A stretch of DNA of 64,000 nt from Pseudofrankia nepalensis (GTDB lineage Bacteria; Actinomycetota; Actinomycetes; Frankiales; Frankiaceae). The notes beneath the pieces were generated by a model. The model worked only from the letters and a program-made list of their open reading frames with translations. It ran no database searches and had not been told where the DNA came from. Shown one piece after another: positions 26,479 to 33,954 of the stretch (position 1 is its first letter; each line of letters opens with the position of its first letter). The stretch lies in assembly GCF_016786305.1 (NCBI RefSeq), contig NZ_JADWYV010000014.1. One strand, written 5' to 3'. The translations under genes and the position numbers were made by a program.

Positions 26479-27332
26479 CGGGACGCCCCGGCCAGCGGCT
26501 GCCGACCGGTCAGGTCGGCACGAGCCAGGTCGAGGCACTCGGTGAGGAATCCGAGATAGGTGCGCAGCGCCCGGGTTCCCGTCGCCACCAGGTACTCCAG
26601 GTCGTCGGGGCGTTCCGTGAGCACGCCGGTGAGCTGGCGGCGGTTGAACGTGGTGTGCCCCTGGTCGAGCTCGACGTGGTCGGCGACGAAGCTGTAGCCG
26701 GCGCCGTCGGGGCCGATGAAGCGCCGGGCGGCCACCAGCACGGTCGGGCCGATCGCCGTGGACAGCCGCTCGATCTCGTACTCGATCGCGACCTGGCCGT
26801 AGGGGCGGGTGCCTTCGATCGTGTCGTGGTGCAGCTCGATGTAGTCGAGCGCGCTGGCCAGCGGCGGCGCGGCGAACAGCGCCTCGAGGTCGATGCCGTC
26901 GCGGCCGGCGGGGTGTGTCGCCAGGTACCGGGCATCGGTGATCATCATCTGCTCGTGGCCCGACTCCGCGCGGGCGTGCGCCCGCAGCGCGCGGCCGAGG
27001 TCGGCCAGGCCGATCTCGGCGCAGTGGTCGCCGGCCGTCGAGATCCAGCCCTCGACCGGCCTCGTCATGTGCACGCCGTGTACCGAATAGCGCAGCATCC
27101 AGGCGTGGAAAAGCCTCGGATCGCCGTCGTCCGCGAGAAGGCCGCGCAGTCCGGGGTGATATTCGACGGCCTGCCGCGCGGGGGTCACGCCGGCCTCGTA
27201 GGCGGCGAAGGCGACGGTCTCGGACCCTGGGTCGTCTTCTTTTCCGGTTCCCGTTCCTTCGCCGGTCACGGTGGAATTTCCGACGGCCGGCGCCGGGGCG
27301 GCGCGGCCGGTGTGGTCGCTGTACTGGGTCAT
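26475..27332 (-). CDS. Heme-oxygenase-like diiron oxidase/oxygenase candidate
   Basis: A 285-residue all-helical protein, with an N-terminal 35-residue Gly/Thr-rich extension. The metal pattern of the heme-oxygenase-like diiron (HDO) group is readable: E123-x2-H126 (ARAESGHEQM), acidic EYEIERL (about 184-189), and H219-x3-D223-x2-H226 (DHVELDQGH). Characterised relatives include UndA (fatty-acid decarboxylase forming 1-alkenes), BesC and SznF, so an oxidation, desaturation or C-C cleavage of an acyl or amino substrate is plausible. The exact reaction is not predictable. The gene overlaps both neighbours by 4 bp. Confidence 0.75.
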   Translation of the reverse strand: MTQYSDHTGRAAPAPAVGNSTVTGEGTGTGKEDDPGSETVAFAAYEAGVTPARQAVEYHPGLRGLLADDGDPRLFHAWMLRYSVHGVHMTRPVEGWISTAGDHCAEIGLADLGRALRAHARAESGHEQMMITDARYLATHPAGRDGIDLEALFAAPPLASALDYIELHHDTIEGTRPYGQVAIEYEIERLSTAIGPTVLVAARRFIGPDGAGYSFVADHVELDQGHTTFNRRQLTGVLTERPDDLEYLVATGTRALRTYLGFLTECLDLARADLTGRQPLAGASR

Positions 27333-28042
27333 GCGCGGAAGACTCCTGTCTGTTCCTCGAACTGTTCGGCAAGAATGTCGACCCCGGGAATGCGGCGCCG
27401 GGCGTCACGCAGCATCGGGCACATGTCGTCGTCGTACCGGTCCGACGGCACGCGACAACTGGTCATGGGTGTGTAGCCGAGTCGTTGGTACAGGAGGTGC
27501 TGACCGTCCCGGGTTCCCGCCGCGCACAGCATCATGGGTCGGTCGACATCGCGACCGAGCGCGACGAGGGCGGCGACGAGCAGCGGCGCGGTGCCCTTGC
27601 CGCGCCGGCCGCCGGCGACCACGAGCCGGCCGGTGTCCAGGATGTCGGCCCTGGTGGCACCGTGCGCCGCGAGTGCCGCGCTGACCGGCCCGGCCCCGAT
27701 CAGCCGCTCCGGCGACGAGAGGGCACACCGCTCGGCGGGGATGGCGCGCACGTAGCCCACCAGAGTGCCGTCCGCCCGGTCGCGCAGCGCCAGGTGAAAC
27801 GCGTCGGGGTCGGATTCGTCGGCGTCGACGAACTGGTTGTCGGGACTTCGGAACGCCGGCCGGCGGCCATCCGACCACAGCACCTCGGCGCGGAAGGCCC
27901 GCAGCGCGGCGAGGGTTGTATCGTCGATCTCCGATCCGCTTCCCCAGCCCGCCGGAGAATGTATCTCGAAGTCGAGTACCGCGGCGTAGCGGGACGCGAT
28001 GCGGATGGCCGTCGCCGGGCTGGGAGGGCTGGTTGATGGCAC
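27329..28042 (-). CDS. LuxI/FeeM-like N-acyltransferase (autoinducer-synthase-fold GNAT)
   Basis: A 237-residue protein that follows the acyl-homoserine-lactone/N-acyl-amino-acid synthase pattern: R48, F50, W56, then FVDADESDPDAFHLALRD (acidic residues 73-80), R99 in LVGYVRAIP, and DTGR (136-139), corresponding to the conserved R, F, W, D, D, R, E and R of LuxI. These enzymes move an acyl chain from ACP to an amino group, and an ACP is encoded in the same operon. The amine acceptor cannot be told. The GTG start 28042 has no evident ribosome site. It is the first gene of the operon. Confidence 0.7.
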   Translation of the reverse strand: MPSTSPPSPATAIRIASRYAAVLDFEIHSPAGWGSGSEIDDTTLAALRAFRAEVLWSDGRRPAFRSPDNQFVDADESDPDAFHLALRDRADGTLVGYVRAIPAERCALSSPERLIGAGPVSAALAAHGATRADILDTGRLVVAGGRRGKGTAPLLVAALVALGRDVDRPMMLCAAGTRDGQHLLYQRLGYTPMTSCRVPSDRYDDDMCPMLRDARRRIPGVDILAEQFEEQTGVFRA

Positions 28043-28076
28043 ATGAGAAGTGAACCGCCCAGTCGCGCCGACATCC

Positions 28077-28146
28077 TGAGTGACGCTTACTCAAAGAATG
28101 TCAGCTGTCGGATCGTCCCCTACTCAGGTTCGCGGCCGGATACTCA
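28077..28146. promoter_or_regulatory. TACTCA/TGAGT site cluster upstream of the acyltransferase operon
   Basis: TGAGT-N7-ACTCA is an inverted repeat at 28077-28093, and TACTCA recurs at about 28088, 28121 and 28141. The cluster lies 35-105 bp upstream of the acyltransferase start, where activator or repressor sites would sit. No regulator gene is adjacent, and a recognisable -35/-10 pair was not found. Confidence 0.35.
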
Positions 28147-28234
28147 CCGGCGGACCGTGGTGACGTATCTCCTATTGTGCCCGCCTGGCGGGGCGGGAGA
28201 AAGTGCTTTAGTCCGTTCCCGGGCAGGGGAGCGG

Positions 28235-28370
28235 CTACTCGGCGCGGACGGCCTCGATGATGGAGAAGGGCGACGCGGTCGGGATCGTCTGGCGTACCTG
28301 GAGACCGGCCGAGCCGAGCAGCGCCGCGTACCCGTCGGCGTCGCGTTCGCGGCCACCCAGCCCGGTGGGC
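28235..28370 (-). pseudogene. C-terminal relic of a dimeric O-methyltransferase
   Basis: About 42 codons ending in a normal stop encode GGRERDADGYAALLGSAGL, then an IPTASPFSIIEA-type end. This is the standard C-terminus of class-I O-methyltransferases of the Methyltransf_2 group, which act in natural-product pathways. Upstream of the conserved GGRERD the frame stays open but homology stops, and the SAM-binding part is gone. The opposite strand then carries the WD40 relic. It is a 3' stub left by a deletion or rearrangement. Confidence 0.65.
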
Positions 28371-28394
28371 GTCACCTGGACCCACCGGGCGCGG

Positions 28395-29319
28395 CGCCCG
28401 CGCGGTTCTACCTCCAGGACCGCGCGGTCATCACCTCGCTCGGTGGCAAGGTCTTCGCCGTCGACTTCGACGGTCCCGGCCGGCGGTTCGCCAGCGCGAA
28501 CGAAGACGGAACGCTCGGCGTGTGGAACTCCGACACCGGCGATCTCGACAGGGTCCTCACAGGTCCGGATCCCGGATACTCGCTGTACGCCGTGGCGTAT
28601 GCGAAGCGACGCAACCTTCTGGTGGCCGGTGGCGTCGACGCCAGGGTCTGGGTGTGGAACGCCACGGACTACTCGCTGGTCGGCTGCTTTCCCGGTCACG
28701 CCCAGCCGATCGAGTCGGTCGCCTTCACGCCGGACGAGCAACGACTGATCAGTACCGAGATCGGCGATCTGACCCTGCTGTGGGACACGGTGAGCTGGCG
28801 GGCGGCCCGGTTTCCAGGGCCAGTGGGCCAGCCGGTTCGGGACACCGCCTTCGACCCGCGCGGCGGCATCCTCGCGGCGAGCTACAACGACAGTCGTGTC
28901 CGGTTCTGGAACGTGGCTACCTCGACCGAGGTCGACCAGCACTCCGAGCGAATGCAACCGATCGCGGGTATCGCGTACTCGCCGGACGGCAAGCTTCTGG
29001 CCGTCGCCTATCACGACGGTGCCGTGGAGATTCTTTCCACGGACACCCGCGTCGCGACAGGGGTGCTGCCCGCTCATCGCGGCGTCGTCAAGGCAGTCGC
29101 CTGGTCGCCTGGTCGCCGGACGGCCGCCTGCTTGCCAGCCTCGGGCGCGACGACAGGTATCTTCGGCTCTGGTCCGTGGCGGACGGCGCGGAACTGGCCG
29201 GCCCGCAGCGGAAACACAACGGCCAAACGCGTGGCGTCGTCTTCGGTCCGTCGGGAACGCGCATCGTCACCTGCGGCCTCGACAAGAAGATAATCATGTG
29301 GAGCATTGATCCCATCTAA
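28395..29319 (+). pseudogene. Frameshifted WD40 beta-propeller (seven repeats)
   Basis: Seven WD40 blades are readable in order, each ending with a W-x-containing strand (for example GTLGVWNSDTG, DLTLLWDTVSW, KIIMWSID). Blades 1-5 and the start of 6 are in one frame. At 29100-29115 an exact 8-bp tandem duplication (CCTGGTCG twice) shifts the frame; the rest of blade 6 (SPDGRLLASLG) and blade 7 continue to the stop at 29317-29319. Removing one copy would restore the propeller. Nothing before blade 1 resembles a partner domain: the upstream sequence is antisense to an O-methyltransferase relic. Intact relatives often sit C-terminal to kinases or NTPases. Confidence 0.8.
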
Positions 29320-29338
29320 GTCTGGGTCTGGAGATCTG

Positions 29339-30409
29339 ATGGGTAGAAAAAAGGTCCTCGCGGTGCTGCTCTCCGTCGTCGGCGCGGTCGCTGTGACGTG
29401 GCCACCGGGATCCGTCGCGTCTACCACGCCGGTCACCCAGCCCCTCGGCGAACCGATCTTCGCCGACGAGTTCACCGGAGCCGCCGGGACAGCACCCGAC
29501 CCGGCGAAATGGAACCTGGCGCGGCACTGGGCGGAAGACGGGCTGGTCAGCGCCTACACCAGTGATCCGCGCAACGTGACGCTGGACGGGTCCGGAAACC
29601 TGGTGATCACCGCCAGGCGGGAGCAGACCAGCGCGTTGTGCGACGGTGTCCCGTGCGAGTACACCTCGGCTCAGGTGACCACGCAGAACCGGTTCACGGG
29701 GACGTACGGCCGCTTCGAGGCACGGATCAAGGTGCCTCCCGGCCAAGGACTGTGGTCGGCTTTCTGGGCGCAGGGCGCGGACATCGACACGGTTGGCTGG
29801 CCGCGCAGCGGCGAGATCGACATTCTTGAGCACATCGGGAGCGAGCCCAGCCGGGCGCACGCCGGAGTCCATGGTCCGCCCCTCCCCGGTTCGGGCAGGG
29901 TGGACTCCAGCGACGTGCGCGCCGCCGAGCTGCCCGGCGGCGCTCCGCTCGCGGCCGGGTTCCACGTCTACGCGGTGGACTGGGACGCCGATGAGCTTCG
30001 GTTCTCGGTGGACGGAAACGTCGTCGTGGTGGTGACCAAGGCGGACTACGGCGCGGGGTGGGTGTTCGACAAGCCGTTCTTCCTCATCCTCAACCTGGCG
30101 GTCGGGGCATGGGCAGGGACACCCGGACCCGCCACGGCCTTCCCCGCGCAGCTGCTCGTCGACTACGTACGGGCCTACGAGAATCCGGCCCCACCGCCCA
30201 CCGCCGAGCCGTCGCCAAGTTCCAGCCCGCCCGTGGGCACCGCGTCGCCGAGTGCCAGCCCTACCGCGGGCACCGCGTCGCCGAGCCCCAGCCCAACCGC
30301 CGGCACTCCGTCACCGCGGACGCCGACACCCACCAGTCCCACGGAAGGACCACTGCCACCGGCCGGCCCGGCGACGCCCATCACCGCCGAACCGAACTAC
30401 ACCGGTTGA
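29339..30409 (+). CDS. Secreted GH16 family glucanase (laminarinase-like)
   Basis: An exported endo-beta-1,3(1,3-1,4)-glucanase candidate of 356 residues. The N-terminus has MGRKK plus a hydrophobic core, with likely cleavage near SVAS. The GH16 active site GEIDILEHIG (E159 nucleophile, D161, E164 acid/base) has the extra-residue form typical of laminarinases. The catalytic domain ends near DYVRAYENP; then comes a Pro/Ser/Thr-rich tail of about 75 residues with near-repeats of SPSPTAGT, resembling a linker with no domain after it. ATG 29339 follows a GGAG-containing leader. The gene stands alone. Confidence 0.88.
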   Translation: MGRKKVLAVLLSVVGAVAVTWPPGSVASTTPVTQPLGEPIFADEFTGAAGTAPDPAKWNLARHWAEDGLVSAYTSDPRNVTLDGSGNLVITARREQTSALCDGVPCEYTSAQVTTQNRFTGTYGRFEARIKVPPGQGLWSAFWAQGADIDTVGWPRSGEIDILEHIGSEPSRAHAGVHGPPLPGSGRVDSSDVRAAELPGGAPLAAGFHVYAVDWDADELRFSVDGNVVVVVTKADYGAGWVFDKPFFLILNLAVGAWAGTPGPATAFPAQLLVDYVRAYENPAPPPTAEPSPSSSPPVGTASPSASPTAGTASPSPSPTAGTPSPRTPTPTSPTEGPLPPAGPATPITAEPNYTG

Positions 30410-30499
30410 CGGCGACCAGCTCCGGAGGACTCCGCCGCCACCCGGCAGCGCCCAGGTGGCGGCGACCGGGCCGACCCGACGGCGGGCGGAGCGGCCGCC

Positions 30500-30668
30500 C
30501 CACCACTCCTCTCCCGCGTCGCGGCAGACACTGGGGATCCCGGACGTCCTGTCAGACGTCAGGGTCACGAAACAGTGCTGGTCGCGGCTCTGGTGTCTGA
30601 CACGATTCCCCGTGACGTCGGACAGGACGAGCGCGCCGCCGCGGGCGGGCACACGGCGAACGTTGCCG
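30500..30668 (+). repeat. Dispersed hairpin-forming repeat, copy 1
   Basis: About 165 bp that matches 44680-44848 in the same orientation. The core 30560-30614 differs from 44741-44795 at one base in 55. It contains TGTCTGACACG (30595-30605), loop ATTCCC, then the CGTG of a second arm that carries a small insertion (GA-CGTCGGACA) in this copy. The element fills the space between convergent GH16 and epoxide hydrolase genes. It has no protein-coding character. It may act as a bidirectional 3'-end structure or be a non-autonomous mobile repeat. Confidence 0.8.
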
Positions 30669-30677
30669 GGCATGGCA

Positions 30678-31790
30678 TTAGCGCAGAGGCCGGAAGAATT
30701 CCCGTACGTCATCCACGAAGATGTCCGGTACTTCCATCGCGGGGAAGTGCCCGCCGCGGGGGAGCTCGGTCCAGTGCACGATGTTGAAGAATCGCTCGGC
30801 GTGCGGCCGGAGCGACCGGACCAGTTCTCCCGGGTAGTTGGCCACTCCGGTTGGCACGGATACCCGTCGTTGTGGCACCATTGTCTCCGGGGCCTGGCGT
30901 CGTTCCCAGTACAGGCGGGCCGACGACGCGCCGGTGAGGGTAACCCAGTAGACCATCACGTTGGTCAGCATCTGGTCCTTGGTGAGGACAAGGTCGCCGC
31001 CGGAGCTGTCGGTCCATTCGTGGAACTTCTCGATGATCCAGGCCGCGAGTCCGGCCGGTGAGTCGTCGAGCAGATAACCCATTGTCTGCGGTCTGGTCCC
31101 CTGGATCAGGTCGTAGCCGCCGCCGGCGCGTCCCATCCGCCGTGCCCACGGGGTTGGGGGAGCGGGCGCCTCGCCGCTGGGCGGTGGCACGTTCATCAGG
31201 TTGACGTGCAGGCCAAGGACGCGTTCCGGGCGCAACTCGGCCATGTTGTAGGAGACGATCGCGCCCCAGTCCCCGCCCTGGACGCCATAGCGCTGGTAGC
31301 CGAGCCGATCGGCGATCTCACCGAAGGCGGCGGCGATCCGCCGGGGGTTCCAGCCCGTCTCCGTGGTCGGGCCGGAGAACCCGTAGCCGGGCAGCGAGGG
31401 CACCACCAGGTGGAACGCGTCGGCGGGGTCAGCCGGATCGGACAGCGCGTCGATCACGTCCAGGAACTCGACCACGGAGCCAGGCCAGCCGTGGGTCAGG
31501 AACAACGGGACGGCCGTCTCGTGACGCGACCGAATGTGCAGGAAGTGGAAACGCTGGCCGTCGACCGTCGTAACGAACTGCTCGTAGCGGTTCAGGCGGG
31601 CTTCGTGGACCCGCCAGTCATAGGAGTCCAGCCAGTAGCGAATGATTTCCTGGAGCACTTCCAGCGGGATACCCTGTTCCCAGCCGATACCCGGTATCTC
31701 ATTCGGAAGGCGTGTCCGCCGCAGACGTTCGGCCAGGTCGGTGAGGACGCCGGCTGGCACATCGACTCGGAACGGATCCAGCGCTGTCAC
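30678..31790 (-). CDS. Epoxide hydrolase (EHN plus alpha/beta-hydrolase fold)
   Basis: A microsomal-type epoxide hydrolase of 370 residues from GTG 31790. The N-terminal EHN domain (about 5-110) includes LAERLRRTRLP and GWEQGIPLEVLQEIIRYW. The hydrolase core has the oxyanion motif HGWPGS (100-105), nucleophile D174 in GGDWGA and the final histidine in GGHFPAMEVP. It would open epoxides to diols in the cytoplasm. The in-frame reading continues upstream to 32105 but that segment lacks homology; the true start is uncertain. The NmrA-like gene ends about 220 bp upstream on the same strand. Confidence 0.88.
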   Translation of the reverse strand: MTALDPFRVDVPAGVLTDLAERLRRTRLPNEIPGIGWEQGIPLEVLQEIIRYWLDSYDWRVHEARLNRYEQFVTTVDGQRFHFLHIRSRHETAVPLFLTHGWPGSVVEFLDVIDALSDPADPADAFHLVVPSLPGYGFSGPTTETGWNPRRIAAAFGEIADRLGYQRYGVQGGDWGAIVSYNMAELRPERVLGLHVNLMNVPPPSGEAPAPPTPWARRMGRAGGGYDLIQGTRPQTMGYLLDDSPAGLAAWIIEKFHEWTDSSGGDLVLTKDQMLTNVMVYWVTLTGASSARLYWERRQAPETMVPQRRVSVPTGVANYPGELVRSLRPHAERFFNIVHWTELPRGGHFPAMEVPDIFVDDVREFFRPLR

Positions 31791-32007
31791 TTGCGCGATG
31801 GTACCGAAGACGGCTGGGTCGGGTCTGAAGATCGCCGCGTCGTGCGCTTCGGTCCAGCAGGGCAGTAGATCTGCTCCCGCGAACGGCGAGGCGATGGCCG
31901 CGAGCTGGGCGCGGTCGCGGGCACGGTCCTCGCGGCCGGTCAGGCAGCGGCGATCGGCGAACCGAGGCCGACGCCCGCGGCCGAACCGGCCGACGCGGGT
32001 GTGATGG

Positions 32008-32853
32008 TCAGGCTGGCCAACCGCCCGCGGCGGCAGTGGACCTGGCGAACTCGGCGAAGGTCCGCGGCTGGCGACCAAGGGCACGCGGCACGCCGTCGGA
32101 GACATATTCGTCCGTACCTTCTCTGAGCGGCTCCATGACGTCCGCGAAGGCTTTGGCGTCCGCGGGTGGCAAGCCCCGCTGAACGAGTTCGGCGACGTAG
32201 TGCTCGACGGAGAGCGGCACGTAGCGGATGTCGCGGCCGGTGGCCTCGGAGATCGTGGCGACCGCCTCGGTCAGCGTCACCGCCAGGGGTCCGGACAACT
32301 CATAGATCTGGCCCGCGTGCCGGTTCTCGGTCAGCGCGGCGACCACCACCGCGGCGATGTCCTCGGCATCGACGAAGCTGGCAGCCCCATCGCCGGCGGG
32401 CAGCCGCAGCTCACCGGCGCGGATCGCATCGGCGAAGAAGCCCTCGCTGAAGTTCTGCGCGAACCAGCCCGGCCTGCTGATCGTCCACTCCAGACCGCTC
32501 TCCCGCACGGCGGCTTCACCGTCGAGGAAACCGTCCAACACGCCGCCGCTGTCCTTCGCGTAGTCCGGATTGTCGATCCCGCGCCCCGAGGCCAGCACGA
32601 TCCGCTGTGCCCCATGCCGCACCGCTCGCTCGATGAACGGGCGAACGAGCTTTGTGCCGTCCAGTTGCACGACGTAGATGGACCGCACGCCCTTCAGAAC
32701 GGCATCCCAGGAGCAGCTGTCGGTCCAGTCGAAGAGGTGCTCGCCGTTCCGGGCCGCCGCGCGGACCGGCAGTCCCTTGGCCCGCAGTCGGCTGACGACG
32801 CGGCGGCCAGACTTGCCGGTCGCCCCGGTGACAAGAATCGGATGTTCAGGCAT
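32008..32853 (-). CDS. NmrA-like NAD(P)-binding oxidoreductase
   Basis: An atypical short-chain dehydrogenase of 281 residues. The dinucleotide motif is ILVTGATGKSG (about 5-15), with R32 and R36 after beta-2 consistent with NADPH preference. RPGWFAQNFSEGF and the downstream DIAAVVVAAL helix are typical of NmrA/NAD(P)H-binding proteins, some of which are reductases and others redox-sensing regulators. ATG 32853 is chosen for the GGAG just upstream; ATG 32889 would add 12 residues. It is divergent from an AraC-type regulator, which probably controls it. Confidence 0.85.
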   Translation of the reverse strand: MPEHPILVTGATGKSGRRVVSRLRAKGLPVRAAARNGEHLFDWTDSCSWDAVLKGVRSIYVVQLDGTKLVRPFIERAVRHGAQRIVLASGRGIDNPDYAKDSGGVLDGFLDGEAAVRESGLEWTISRPGWFAQNFSEGFFADAIRAGELRLPAGDGAASFVDAEDIAAVVVAALTENRHAGQIYELSGPLAVTLTEAVATISEATGRDIRYVPLSVEHYVAELVQRGLPPADAKAFADVMEPLREGTDEYVSDGVPRALGRQPRTFAEFARSTAAAGGWPA

Positions 32854-32861
32854 GTCTCCAG

Positions 32862-32909
32862 TCAACCGGCCGGCCCTGAGACGGTCCATGGCTGCAAGGC
32901 TCCGGTTGA
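32862..32909. promoter_or_regulatory. Inverted repeat in the NmrA/AraC divergent promoter
   Basis: TCAACCGG (32862-32869) and CCGGTTGA (32902-32909) are perfect 8-bp arms separated by 32 bp, about four helical turns centre to centre. They lie within the 80-bp space between the divergent NmrA-like and AraC-type genes. A TACGAT (-10-like, 32922-32927) ends 6 bases before the AraC GTG start, compatible with a leaderless message. Confidence 0.45.
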
Positions 32910-32933
32910 TGTCTAGGCGTCTACGATGAGGGT

Positions 32934-33902
32934 GTGGACGCCGTGTCGGAGCTGTTGGGAGAGGTACGGGCGCGCGGTGCCATCTTCCGGCAGACGATCG
33001 TGCGACCCCCCTGGGCTCTGCGGATGGCCAGTGGCGCTCCGCTGACGCTGGCCACGATGCTGCGCCGCCATGCCTGGATCGTTCCCGACCAGCACGAGCC
33101 GGTGCCCATCGGCGTTGGAGACATCGCCGTCATCCGCGGCGACGTGCCCTACACCGTGGCCGACGACCCCGCGACCACGCCCTCGCTGGTCGTGACCAGC
33201 GCTGACTATTGCCCGGGGGCCAACGGCATCGAGCGCGCTTCCTGGCCCGCTCGAACCTGCGGAACTCCCACCGAAGGGGCGGCCGTGCTGCTCAGCGGGG
33301 CTTTCGAGCGCCGGGGAGAGCTGAGCGAACGGCTGCTGCGGGCCCTGCCCGCCGTGCTGGTGGTGCCGGCCCAGGACAGCCCTGCTCCGTCGGTCGAGAC
33401 GGTGGCCGAGGAGATTGCCAGAGACCGGCCAGGACAGCAGCTGGTGCTGGACCGGCTGCTGGACCTGATGCTGGTCTGCGCGCTGCGCGGCTGGTTCGAC
33501 AATCCGGATGCGGATGCCCCGGCCTGGTGCCGCGCACTCGACGACCCGGTCGTGGGTACCGCGCTGCGGCTGTTGCACGACACCCCCGCCCGCCCGTGGA
33601 CGGTGGCGGACCTGGCGGCCGAAGCCGGGGTGTCGCGGGCGGCGCTCGCCCGGCGGTTCACGGCGCTGGTCGGTGAACCACCGATGTCCTACCTCACGGG
33701 CTGGCGGATCGCGTTGGCCGCGGACCTGCTGCGGGAGACCGACCACACGGTCGGCACGATCGCGAAGAAGGTCGGCTACGCCAACGCCTTCGCGCTGAGC
33801 GTGGCGTTCAAGCGACTACGCGGCACTCGCCCCAGTGATCACCGGAGCCCGGAACCAGCGTGGCGTGCCGACCGGCGTTCGCCGACGACGCCACCAGGCT
33901 GA
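32934..33902 (+). CDS. AraC-family transcriptional regulator with cupin_6 domain
   Basis: A 322-residue regulator. The N-terminal cupin-like ligand domain (about 5-190) includes the PPWALRM segment and GDIAVIRGDVPY. Two helix-turn-helix motifs follow: WTVADLAAEAGVSRAALARRF (about 222-242) and VGTIAKKVGYANAFALSVAFKR (about 273-294). The last 25 residues are Pro/Arg-rich. The cupin_6 plus AraC combination next to a divergent SDR/NmrA gene is a common arrangement, and the NmrA-like gene is the likely target. GTG 32934 is probably leaderless or weakly translated. Confidence 0.9.
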   Translation: MDAVSELLGEVRARGAIFRQTIVRPPWALRMASGAPLTLATMLRRHAWIVPDQHEPVPIGVGDIAVIRGDVPYTVADDPATTPSLVVTSADYCPGANGIERASWPARTCGTPTEGAAVLLSGAFERRGELSERLLRALPAVLVVPAQDSPAPSVETVAEEIARDRPGQQLVLDRLLDLMLVCALRGWFDNPDADAPAWCRALDDPVVGTALRLLHDTPARPWTVADLAAEAGVSRAALARRFTALVGEPPMSYLTGWRIALAADLLRETDHTVGTIAKKVGYANAFALSVAFKRLRGTRPSDHRSPEPAWRADRRSPTTPPG

Positions 33903-33954
33903 TCGCGAGACTCCCCGCGGCGGCGCGGAAGCCCGGCCGCCGCGGAACGGCCCG

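Noticed and set aside
29092..29120. Programmed ribosomal frameshift in the WD40 gene
   Set aside because: There is no slippery heptamer, and an exact 8-bp tandem duplication explains the shift.
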